A model generated the notes under the pieces. That model did no database searches, had not been told where the DNA came from, and saw nothing but the letters and a program-made list of their open reading frames with translations. The position numbers and the translations under genes were made by a program. Below are positions 44,956 through 52,785 of a DNA stretch of 64,000 nucleotides, piece after piece. Origin of the DNA: Paenibacillus pectinilyticus (GTDB lineage Bacteria > Bacillota > Bacilli > Paenibacillales > NBRC-103111); contig NZ_LYPC01000026.1 of assembly GCF_001700435.1 (NCBI RefSeq), forward strand, positions 124,001-188,000, given 5' to 3'. Position 1 is the stretch's first letter. Every line of letters begins with the position of its first letter.

Positions 44956-46209
44956 CTAATACAACTTCGTAATCTTCCACCAGTTGATATCAAAACCGCC
45001 AGTTACAGCATAGAGGCCGAACTGATACGTGCCGGCAGGAATTTGAACCTGATGGGAAACGGTTTGATAACTTGACCAGCTTCCGGTATTGGGGATGTTA
45101 ATTTCGCCTAGAACAGTTCCGCCCGAGTTGATGTCGAGTGATAACTTCCCATTGTTATTGGGGGATGCTATGCGATATTCGACCAAGTAAGTGCCTGCTG
45201 TCGGGATATTTACATTGCTGAATGCAATCCAATCTTGACTGTCGATCCCGCCGACGTCCTGTCCACCGCCTGTATCAGGGGTGGTTTCGGTCATGACACC
45301 GCTCATGGACGAATAACTTTCCGCCTGGAAAGTCCGGTTATAGCAGCCGCCGACAGCGAGCTCGCAAATTTCGGAGCGATTCGTGGAAACCTTAAGGTCA
45401 TCGTACCAGACGTAAGAGTCATTTTGAGGTGCGAATGCAGAGGTAGCGCCACCAAAGAAAGAGGAGAAGTACGCTTTATCCACTAAATCGGTATTACGTA
45501 CGAAGCGTAAGCCTGTAATATTGGCCGCCGAGACGCCGTTATACCAGATTTGAATTTCACCGTCCGGATTGGCGTTTCCGCCGGTAACGGTGTTCACTTT
45601 GAGGCGCTGGACGATGTTGACCCATGAACCTTTTGGGTAAATGATGTCAGCACCGTTATTTTTCAAAACAGCGTAGTCCCCGTATTGTCCAGCATCGTCC
45701 ATATGATAGTAATAGATCGCGGCTTGGCCGCCAGCGCGCCAGATCATCCGTGAGCTGAATCCGTTGTAGCCCGTGCATTCCTGCCCGCCCGAGCAAGCAG
45801 CACCGCCGGCTAACCCGAGCCCTAATTTGCCAGCATGCTCCGTCGTCCCCCAGCTGAAATCGCTGCTAAACCGCACCCAGTAGGACAAGTAGTATTCCTG
45901 ACCTGGCGTTACCGTAAATGGCGCTTGAGCGCCAGAGTTTTGCGGATCGATCTGCCCTTGCGGATAAAACACGCGAAGCGATTGGCCACCCGAGTGGTTA
46001 AAGTTATAGCCGTCAATCCAAGTGCGCGTGCTCATCCCGAGATCCCAAGGGGCACTCCAACCATCTAACCCCCATTGTGATAAGTTGTAAGCGCTTCCCC
46101 TTGCAGGCCGTTCAAACGTATTGATTTTAGGTGCAGCAAACGCGACCACAGATCCCATCATCATAAAAAGAACTAGTACTAACAGCATCACTTTTGTTTT
46201 CATAAACAA
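44956..46209 (-). CDS. Secreted PL14-like polysaccharide lyase with CBM6
   Basis: 417 residues. AGGAGG lies just before the ATG and a signal peptide ends at about A-F-A-A-P (residue 26). Residues about 30-280 form a jelly-roll like the PL14 alginate/glucuronan lyases: S-L-R-V-F-Y-P-Q-G, Y-Y-L-S-Y-W-V-R-F, G-K-L-G-L, G-F-S-S-R-M-I-W-R, D-G-E-I-Q-I-W-Y-N-G and Y-F-S-S-F-F-G-G. Residues about 290-417 are a CBM6 module (F-Q-A-E-S-Y, D-W-I-A-F, Y-L-V-E-Y-R, ending F-D-I-N-W-W-K-I). The C-terminal end lies against the repeat array. Probably secreted to cut a uronate polymer such as alginate or glucuronan; the substrate is inferred from the fold only. Confidence 0.85.
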   Translation of the reverse strand: MFMKTKVMLLVLVLFMMMGSVVAFAAPKINTFERPARGSAYNLSQWGLDGWSAPWDLGMSTRTWIDGYNFNHSGGQSLRVFYPQGQIDPQNSGAQAPFTVTPGQEYYLSYWVRFSSDFSWGTTEHAGKLGLGLAGGAACSGGQECTGYNGFSSRMIWRAGGQAAIYYYHMDDAGQYGDYAVLKNNGADIIYPKGSWVNIVQRLKVNTVTGGNANPDGEIQIWYNGVSAANITGLRFVRNTDLVDKAYFSSFFGGATSAFAPQNDSYVWYDDLKVSTNRSEICELAVGGCYNRTFQAESYSSMSGVMTETTPDTGGGQDVGGIDSQDWIAFSNVNIPTAGTYLVEYRIASPNNNGKLSLDINSGGTVLGEINIPNTGSWSSYQTVSHQVQIPAGTYQFGLYAVTGGFDINWWKITKLY

Positions 46210-46717
46210 CCTCCTGTTTATTCTTCTCCATCACCTTACGTCGAAAAGAAGTGCGGTTGATCCGATTCATGCATGCAATCTGTTCACTACTAATCGCTAG
46301 CTAATCTTGACTTGCAACGTTATTCATCACCTTCCTTCTTCGTCTAGGGAATCTCTCCACTACGCATAAATACCGCCCCTGTACCATCACAGGACGCGGT
46401 AATTAGCTGCGCTTCTCTATTTTATCTGTGCTAGCCTAAGGCAACTATCGTCAGATTTAAGGATACCTAGCAATAATTACGCAAGCAGGGGTAGCCATGG
46501 TTATCTCTTCTTAAGAAGTTTGATGTTACTTCAGATAAGAGTGAGGAGGCCTGACACGGCTTCAACTCATTTCTTCTCATCCTATCTCTGCTCACTCCTC
46601 ACTCCGCACTTCTCACTTCTCACTCCGCACTTCTCACTCCGCACTTCTCACTCCGTACTTCTCACTCCGCACTTCTCACTCCGCACTTCTCACTCCTCAC
46701 TCCCCACTCCTACTCCC
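46210..46717. repeat. Intergenic region with pyrimidine-rich 14-bp tandem repeats
   Basis: 508 bp without a gene. From about 46591 to 46717 a tandem repeat of CACTCCGCACTTCT (two related 7-bp halves) occurs about six times, with extra 7-bp pieces at the edges. It ends at the stop codon of the minus-strand AraC gene, so the transcript from that gene would carry the purine-rich complement. Further left, at 46372-46400, ACCGCCCCTGT and ACAGGACGCGGT can form an imperfect hairpin, perhaps a weak terminator for the AraC transcript. The rest holds the unrecognised promoter of the PL14-like gene. Confidence 0.8.
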
Positions 46718-47587
46718 TTACTCAAATGGGTCCGCAGCCCGAAAGTCCCGAGGGGATTGTCCGGTTTGCTTATGAAACAAGCGGGAGAAATAGTGGACGG
46801 AGCTGAAATGATACTTCTCGGCAATTTTGGAAATGCTGAGCGACGAGTGAAGCAGATCTTCTTTGGCTCGGCTGATCCGAAGCCCATTCAAATATTGGAC
46901 GGGAGAGTAGCCAGTCGATTTTTTGAAAATCTCAAAGAAATGCCCTCGGCTAATGTGCAGGCTTTCGTAATAGTAAGCTAACGGCTGGATGGTTCCGTTC
47001 AGCAGATCTTTTTCTATTTGGTCAAGCAAATGGCTGATTCTAGGATCCGGCACGTAGCTGTCTTGCAGCATGTATGTTAAGAAGTAGTCGATAAAGGTTT
47101 GGAAATTTCGCTGCGCCGTAAGGCTTCTCATAAACGTACGCTCATTCGTATATTCGATTGCTTTGTAGAAGCTCTGAAATAGATCGATCCACACCCGCAG
47201 GGAATCAACTATCACCATTTCCGGAATGGCATAGGGAAACAGAGGCCCGACAAAGCTAGTCTGCAACTGGTCAAATTGATAGCAGATTGGCGTGGCTACA
47301 TCAAACACTGACTTCCGTTCCACATAGTTCCAATCAAAATAACAGCAGATATGCACCATGGGTTCCCGCTGATCCGCGACCCATTCATGAGGCTGCCCTG
47401 CAGGCATATAAAAGAGTGCACCAGGGCCTGCCTCGTAGGTTCGATCGCCAGTTCGCAACAGGCCATAGCCTTCGCTTATCAGATAAATGGAGCTGGAATA
47501 ACAAATTCGCGGAGCGCTCGACTGACCTGGATAGAAGGAGTAGCGCGTTGCGTAATAGACATAAGGATGAAAGGCAGAAAAGTCCAT
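46718..47587 (-). CDS. AraC-family transcriptional regulator
   Basis: 289 or 290 residues from ATG 47587. GGAGGT (minus-strand complement of 47595-47600) lies seven bases upstream. The frame is open back to 47686, but that ATG has no site. The N-terminal domain is cupin-like (G-P-G-A-L-F-Y-M-P-A-G-Q-P-H-E-W). The C-terminal HTH pair includes I-S-R-A-K-E-D-L-L and I-A-E-K-Y-H-F-S-S-V-H-Y-F-S-R-L-F. A cytoplasmic sugar sensor, divergent from the GH95-like gene at 47730 with 142 bp between, so that gene is its likely target; the PL14-like gene downstream is another candidate. Confidence 0.9.
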   Translation of the reverse strand: MDFSAFHPYVYYATRYSFYPGQSSAPRICYSSSIYLISEGYGLLRTGDRTYEAGPGALFYMPAGQPHEWVADQREPMVHICCYFDWNYVERKSVFDVATPICYQFDQLQTSFVGPLFPYAIPEMVIVDSLRVWIDLFQSFYKAIEYTNERTFMRSLTAQRNFQTFIDYFLTYMLQDSYVPDPRISHLLDQIEKDLLNGTIQPLAYYYESLHISRGHFFEIFKKSTGYSPVQYLNGLRISRAKEDLLHSSLSISKIAEKYHFSSVHYFSRLFHKQTGQSPRDFRAADPFE

Positions 47588-47729
47588 TGGTGTAACCTCC
47601 GTGGGAAGGGATGAGCCGAAATCATCCGACGATTGTGCAAAATAATGACGACCTGCTAAATACATCGAAGTGTGATTCAGATACATTTATAGAAAGATCT
47701 GAAGTGAGAAAGAGAGACGAAAGGCTGAG

Positions 47730-50057
47730 ATGCTCATGGATACATTTGAACAAGCCCGCAAACACACGATACGTTATGAAGGACCTGCACCTGACTTTTT
47801 TGAGGGTGCACTGCTTGGTAATGGCGGACTAGGTGTCGTGGTTACGACGCGGCCGGACGCGGTTATGCTTCATTTTGGACATAACAATGTATGGGATATT
47901 CGCATTGCAGAGGATCATGCGCAAGACATCGGCACCTTTCAGGATGTATTCGACAAGCTGTTGGCCATACCTGCCGAGCTTTCCTCGTTGACGGAGGATC
48001 CCTGGTATCGTGACTATTGCGATATGGCAGGTCGGAATTACCGCAAAGCTTACCCGAAGCCAATGCCATGCGGTTCACTGCTGCTTCGCTATGATCGGCG
48101 AGACGCCGAGGTGTTAGGGCATACGGTGCACATTGCAGAGGGGCGCTGTCTTGTTGATTTTCTTATCCAGGGTAAGCTAGCCTCTCTTGAAATATTCGTG
48201 GAGCCTGAACATGACAGGCTTTGGATGCAAATGACAGATGCCAGCACGGGAGAGCCGCTGCCCTTTTTCCACGATGTGAGCGTACTGCCTGATCCCGATA
48301 CGCCGCAGGAATTCCCTACAGCCCATATTCATAAGGAGGCCGGGGGACTGGTGCAGTCTTTTACGCAGATTCTTTCTTATGTGGAGCAGCCTTCAACCCC
48401 TTATGTGAGCCATCCGAAAGATAAAGCGTTCCGTTTAGCGGTAAGATCAGGAGCAAATCGTGGCTTTGCTGCTTGCGTGGAATTGTGGGAAGGTTTGTAC
48501 ACCGACTTCACAGAAACAGCCAATACAGCACCGCCAGAGCTCGAAGGCTACAGCGCCGCCCGAGTCAGTACGGAGGAGCATTGGCGGGACTACTGGTCCC
48601 GATCGGCAGTCGCACTGGAGGATGAGCTGCTCGAGCGGACGTGGTACTTGAATCTCTATTTCTTCAACTGCGCGGTGAAAGCGGGAGTCACGTGTCCCGG
48701 ACTGTTCGCGAATTGGAGTTATCGGTCCATCGGTGCCGACTGGCATGGCGATTACCATATGAATTACAATACGCAGCAGCCTTTCTGGCTGCCGTTCTCG
48801 AGCAATCATTTGGATAAACATATCCCCTATGTCGATATGATTGATCACGTGCTTCCAGTTAGCCAGAAGTGGGCTAAGGAATACTACAAGCTGCGCGGTG
48901 CGTACTTTCCGCATTCGGCTTATCCCGTAGAAATGGCGATGATGCCGTATCCTGTACCGCATTGGGGTTGGGAAATCTGTGAAACGCCTTGGGCAGTACA
49001 GAGTCTTTGGTGGCATTATCTGTATACCATGGACGAGTCATTTCTCCGAGAGCGAGCGTTCGTGCCGATGAAAGAAGCCGTGTTATTCATGGTGGATTAT
49101 ATGAAGCGGACAGAGGCGAGCGGCGAGCGCTGGGGAGATGACAAGTATCATATTTTCCCGACGGTCGTGCCTGAGCTTTACGAGATTTCCCCTGGTTTTG
49201 CCAAAAATAGCGATTGTATCGTTGATTTGACGCTGACTAAGTTTTTGTTTAAAGCTTTTACACAAGCCTGCGGCATTCTCCAAGAACAAGAGACCGAATC
49301 GGCCTTGCTGCAGGAGATTGAAGAGATTCTGAGCAGGTTCCCTGCGTATCCTACAGCTCAATCTGATCGCGGGCAGGTTTTCGTATCCGTAGCTGGGGAG
49401 GACCCAGAGGTCGTCTATAACGTGCCGAATCCGATTACAACGGTTTTCCCTGGCGAGGAGCATGGGCTTCATTCACCCAAGGATGAATACGAAACTGCTG
49501 TGAACTCTTACCGCAATCATCGTAATGAAGGGGGCAATGATCTCGTCTTTTACAATATGGCGGGAGCAAGGCTGGGGGTTTTGGATTTGGAACGGTTCAA
49601 AAGGCAGATCACCTACTGCCTCTTGCCCAATGGCACCTGCACAGACAGAGTGCTTGCCTCTGGTGGACGATATGCCGATACAACGAACTTTGATTTTATG
49701 GCCCGCATGGGTATTTGGTTCGAAAATTTCTCGCTTCCCGCTGTGATCAATGAGTGCTTGCTGCAAAGCTATAATGGTTGTCTGCGATTTTTCCCGAACT
49801 GGCCGAAGGGGAAGTCTGCCCAATTTCAAACATTGCGCGCAGTTGGAGGCTTCTTGGTCAGTGCATCGTTCCATGCAGACGAGGTTGAGCATATTGAGAT
49901 TCTTAGCGAAGCAGGTTCTAAGCTATCTTTTTACATCCCATGGGCTGAAGGGGCATTATGTATTGGCACATTTGGTGAGAAGCATCTGCAGGGAGAAGCA
50001 GGTGAGCTTGAGACGGTTGCAGGAGAAATAATTCGCATTGTGAAATGGCTGCCCTAA
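47730..50057 (+). CDS. GH95-like cytoplasmic glycosidase (six-hairpin type)
   Basis: 775 residues from ATG 47730; an ATG six bases on is possible. The N-terminal beta-domain has the L-L-G-N-G-G-L-G-V-V-V variant of the GH95 I-G-N-G-R-L-G motif. The (alpha/alpha)6 part has D-Y-H-M-N-Y-N-T-Q-Q-P-F-W (keeping both Asn of the N-x-N pair), F-F-P-N-W-P-K-G and an acid-rich C-V-N-like end. It is clearly more divergent than the GH95 protein that follows, and no P-E-N catalytic Glu context was found at the expected place, so it may act on a different sugar. No signal peptide. Divergent from an AraC gene. A terminator overlaps its stop. Confidence 0.75.
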   Translation: MLMDTFEQARKHTIRYEGPAPDFFEGALLGNGGLGVVVTTRPDAVMLHFGHNNVWDIRIAEDHAQDIGTFQDVFDKLLAIPAELSSLTEDPWYRDYCDMAGRNYRKAYPKPMPCGSLLLRYDRRDAEVLGHTVHIAEGRCLVDFLIQGKLASLEIFVEPEHDRLWMQMTDASTGEPLPFFHDVSVLPDPDTPQEFPTAHIHKEAGGLVQSFTQILSYVEQPSTPYVSHPKDKAFRLAVRSGANRGFAACVELWEGLYTDFTETANTAPPELEGYSAARVSTEEHWRDYWSRSAVALEDELLERTWYLNLYFFNCAVKAGVTCPGLFANWSYRSIGADWHGDYHMNYNTQQPFWLPFSSNHLDKHIPYVDMIDHVLPVSQKWAKEYYKLRGAYFPHSAYPVEMAMMPYPVPHWGWEICETPWAVQSLWWHYLYTMDESFLRERAFVPMKEAVLFMVDYMKRTEASGERWGDDKYHIFPTVVPELYEISPGFAKNSDCIVDLTLTKFLFKAFTQACGILQEQETESALLQEIEEILSRFPAYPTAQSDRGQVFVSVAGEDPEVVYNVPNPITTVFPGEEHGLHSPKDEYETAVNSYRNHRNEGGNDLVFYNMAGARLGVLDLERFKRQITYCLLPNGTCTDRVLASGGRYADTTNFDFMARMGIWFENFSLPAVINECLLQSYNGCLRFFPNWPKGKSAQFQTLRAVGGFLVSASFHADEVEHIEILSEAGSKLSFYIPWAEGALCIGTFGEKHLQGEAGELETVAGEIIRIVKWLP

Positions 50058-50072
50058 GGGGCGGCCATTTTT
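50044..50072 (+). terminator. Terminator that contains the stop codon of the upstream gene
   Basis: AATGGCTGCCC and GGGGCGGCCATT pair around a TAA loop; that TAA is the stop codon of the GH95-like gene (50055-50057). TTTTTCC follows. The last codons of the gene therefore form the left arm of the hairpin. Confidence 0.82.
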
Positions 50073-50127
50073 CCTTACTCGCTAAACGCCTATAAAACAA
50101 GGGGAAGTTGGATGCTCGCATGAGAAA

Positions 50128-50206
50128 TGTACCTTCAAGATTGAAGCAATTGTACGTATCATACCGCAAATGTACCTATCCATGCGGGGGATCTTTCCCT
50201 TACAAT
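50128..50206 (+). promoter_or_regulatory. Three-box TGTAC promoter upstream of the GH95 gene
   Basis: TGTACCT at 50128, TGTACGT at 50151 and TGTACCT at 50171 lie at 23- and 20-bp steps. TACAAT at 50201-50206 is a -10 box exactly 30 bp after the start of the third TGTAC. There is no good -35, so an activator bound to the boxes is expected. The same layout recurs at 55175 and 56500. Confidence 0.7.
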
Positions 50207-50327
50207 ATGGATCAAGAAAGCGCAACCATTATGGGGCTCTTGAACTTCGATTAGTATTTAGCCTTGGACTTAGCCTTCAAAAAGCTCGTTCAACGGAATT
50301 CTACACTACGTATAAGGATGGCGCGAT

Positions 50328-52658
50328 ATGAATGAATTGAAACTGTGGTACACGCGTCCTGCCTCGAATTGGTCACAAGGATTGCCTATCGGGAATGGAC
50401 GTTTGGGTGCTGTAATCTATGGGGGCGTCGAGCAAGAAACATGGAGCATTACGGAAGTGACCTATTGGTCAGGGGAACCGGAATCGCTGCCAAATCAGTC
50501 AAAGGCGAGAGCGAATCTCGACCAAATGAGAGAGCACTTCTTTGCGGGCGATTATAAGGGTGGAGACGCGTTGGCGAAACAGTCTCTTCAGCCGAAGAAG
50601 GGGAATTTTGGAACAAATCTAACCGTGTGCGATGTAAAGTTAACGTTTGACCATTCGGGAGATGAGTTGGTTAGAGAACTGGATCTTGATAACGCTTGCA
50701 TGCATACAGGCTACACTTCAAATGGAAATAGCATATCAAGAGAAGCATGGGCTTCACATCCAGACGGAATTCTAGCCTCGCGCATTTCTAGTGAACAGCC
50801 TGGGGGCCTATCTCTATCCGTGCAAATCCTCGGCAGAACAGATCACTTTACAGCTGTCGTGATCAATGACGATACCATCGTCTTCCAAGGTCAAGCGACG
50901 GAAAGTATGCATAGTAATGGCGAATGCGGTGTTCGTTGCCAAGGTACACTGAAGGTCATCGCCAGCGGCGGAAGGGTGTATGCGGATGAAGGCCATATCA
51001 GGATCGTCAACGCCGATGACGTGGTTATGTATTTGGCAGCCAATACCGATTACGGGACTCACAACGACGAATGGGCTTCGGAGTCTGAGCGCCAAGTGAA
51101 GAACGCTATAGCCAAAGGGTATGACCGTCTGAAAGAGGACCATATCGCGGATTATCGCAGTTTGTACAGAAGAGTCCATGTTGAATTGGGCGTAACCAGT
51201 CAATCCAGCCTGCCAACGGACGAAAGAATACAGCTATTCATGAAGGATCAGCATGATGATCCGCAATTGTTTGCTTTATTTTATCAATATGGCCGGTATC
51301 TCACGATTGCTGGATCAAGGTCGGACTCACCATTGCCGCTGAATTTGCAAGGGATTTGGAATGATGGCGAGGCCAACCGGATGCAATGGAGCTGTGATTA
51401 TCATCTGGATATCAACACGCAAATGAATTATTTCCCAACTGAAGTAAGCAATTTGGCGGAATGCCATCTGCCTTTAATGCGATTTATTGAGCAATTAGCA
51501 GGAACTGGAAGATCGGCGGCGCAGCAGTTCTATGGCTGTGAAGGCTGGGTTGCTCACGTCTTCAGCAACGCTTGGGGATTCGCCTCACCAGGCTGGGAAA
51601 CATCGTGGGGGCTGAATGTAACAGGAGGCCTGTGGATTGCGACGCATCTGCGTGAGCATTATGAGTTCGGTCTTGATCGGGCCTTTCTTGCCGAAACAGC
51701 GTATCCTGTTCTGAAAGAAGCGGCTGCATTTTTCCTTGACTATATGACGATTCATCCCAAGTATGGCTGGCTAGTGACGGGGCCGTCGAATTCGCCGGAG
51801 AACAGCTTCTATGTCAACGACTCCGAGAAAAGCGAACAGCAATTATCAATGGGATCCACGATGGACCAGATTCTGGTTCGAGATTTGTTTACCTTTTGCC
51901 TAGAAGCGTCGTCGTTGTTAGAAGTGGATGAGGATCTGCGGCAGAAGTTGAAGGATGCCATTGCCCTATTGCCGCCGCTTCTCATTGGACAAAGAGGACA
52001 ATTGCAGGAGTGGCTCGAAGATTATGAAGAAGCGCAGCCAGATCACAGGCACTTATCCCACATGTTTAGTCTCTATCCGGGTAATCAAGTGACGCCGGAA
52101 GGTACTCCGGAGCTCAGCGCAGCGGCAAGAGTCACCTTGGAGAACCGGATGGGCCGCGAAACGCTGGAGGATGTCGAGTTCACGTTAGCTGCGCTTGCAG
52201 CGAATTTCGCCAGACTGCATGATGGAGAGAATGCCTACAAGCATCTCACGCATTTAATCGGCCATTTGTGTTTTGACAATTTATTAACGTATTCCAAAGC
52301 AGGGATCGCCGGCGCGGAAACGAATATATTTGTGGTAGATGGTAATTTCGGCGGCACAGCGGCTATCGCTGAGATGCTGCTGCAAAGCCATGCGGGTGAC
52401 ATTCATCTGCTCCCAGCTCTACCAGCCAAATGGCATACAGGAAATGTCAGGGGTCTCCGGGCCAAAGGGAATGCCGAGGTCGATGTAGTTTGGGTGAACG
52501 GCGAATTCGTAGAGGCAACCATACAGGCATTTTCGGCAGGCCATAAGTCCGTCCGTTACCGCAATCATAAAGTTGAGATCAATTTGGAACCAAACTGTAC
52601 GTATCGAATCGACAGCAATTTGAACATAGAACGGATTCATCAGCGTGTTCTCTCATAG
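50328..52658 (+). CDS. GH95 alpha-L-fucosidase-type glycosidase
   Basis: 776 residues from ATG 50328. GH95 enzymes invert and release alpha-linked L-fucose or L-galactose. Signatures are complete: L-W-Y-T-R-P-A-S-N-W, L-P-I-G-N-G-R-L-G-A, N-L-Q-G-I-W-N, S-C-D-Y-H-L-D-I-N-T-Q-M-N-Y, the acid Glu491 in G-P-S-N-S-P-E-N-S, D-H-R-H-L-S-H-M-F-S-L-Y-P-G, and V-D-G-N-F-G-G-T-A-A-I-A-E-M-L-L. In the N-x-N base-helper pair of the characterised AfcA the first Asn is Asp here. No signal peptide, so it acts on imported oligosaccharides. Its promoter carries the three TGTAC boxes. A terminator follows. Confidence 0.92.
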   Translation: MNELKLWYTRPASNWSQGLPIGNGRLGAVIYGGVEQETWSITEVTYWSGEPESLPNQSKARANLDQMREHFFAGDYKGGDALAKQSLQPKKGNFGTNLTVCDVKLTFDHSGDELVRELDLDNACMHTGYTSNGNSISREAWASHPDGILASRISSEQPGGLSLSVQILGRTDHFTAVVINDDTIVFQGQATESMHSNGECGVRCQGTLKVIASGGRVYADEGHIRIVNADDVVMYLAANTDYGTHNDEWASESERQVKNAIAKGYDRLKEDHIADYRSLYRRVHVELGVTSQSSLPTDERIQLFMKDQHDDPQLFALFYQYGRYLTIAGSRSDSPLPLNLQGIWNDGEANRMQWSCDYHLDINTQMNYFPTEVSNLAECHLPLMRFIEQLAGTGRSAAQQFYGCEGWVAHVFSNAWGFASPGWETSWGLNVTGGLWIATHLREHYEFGLDRAFLAETAYPVLKEAAAFFLDYMTIHPKYGWLVTGPSNSPENSFYVNDSEKSEQQLSMGSTMDQILVRDLFTFCLEASSLLEVDEDLRQKLKDAIALLPPLLIGQRGQLQEWLEDYEEAQPDHRHLSHMFSLYPGNQVTPEGTPELSAAARVTLENRMGRETLEDVEFTLAALAANFARLHDGENAYKHLTHLIGHLCFDNLLTYSKAGIAGAETNIFVVDGNFGGTAAIAEMLLQSHAGDIHLLPALPAKWHTGNVRGLRAKGNAEVDVVWVNGEFVEATIQAFSAGHKSVRYRNHKVEINLEPNCTYRIDSNLNIERIHQRVLS

Positions 52659-52668
52659 CAAACAGACG

Positions 52669-52712
52669 AAGGCAGCTACTGTCAGTATTCAAAAAGTAGT
52701 TGCCTTTCCTTT
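52669..52712 (+). terminator. Terminator of the GH95 gene
   Basis: AAGGCAGCTACT (52669-52680) pairs with AGTAGTTGCCTT (52695-52706) with one G-U pair, loop of 14 bases, then TCCTTTG. The downstream edge overlaps the -35 of the next gene. Confidence 0.78.
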
Positions 52713-52765
52713 GTTCAAAATGGCGCAGAGTGGTATAATGTAATTCAATTTAGAGAACGCTTTCA
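52711..52765 (+). promoter_or_regulatory. Promoter and cre-like site of the membrane AraC regulator
   Basis: TTGTTC (52711-52716), 17 bp, then TGGTATAAT (-10 at 52734-52739, extended by the TG) make a good sigma-A promoter. AGAGAACGCTTTCA (52752-52765) just downstream matches the CcpA cre consensus at 11 of 14 positions when compared with TGAAAGCGCTTTCA, so catabolite repression is likely. Confidence 0.65.
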
Positions 52766-52785
52766 AAAATGGAGGGATAGGGGTC

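Noticed and set aside
44543..44980. Open frame on the minus strand with 17-residue repeats, and a mirrored one on the plus strand at 44622-44888
   Set aside because: Both run through the homogenised 51-bp units of array 2. A 51-bp period is divisible by three, so any open frame stays open; there is no start signal and no domain.
46520..46981. Plus-strand frame of 153 codons with H-F-S-L-R-T-S repeats
   Set aside because: It translates the pyrimidine-rich tandem repeat and then the antisense of the AraC gene. No ribosome site.
48447..49016. Minus-strand frame of 189 codons
   Set aside because: Shadow of the GH95-like gene; no motif or ribosome site.
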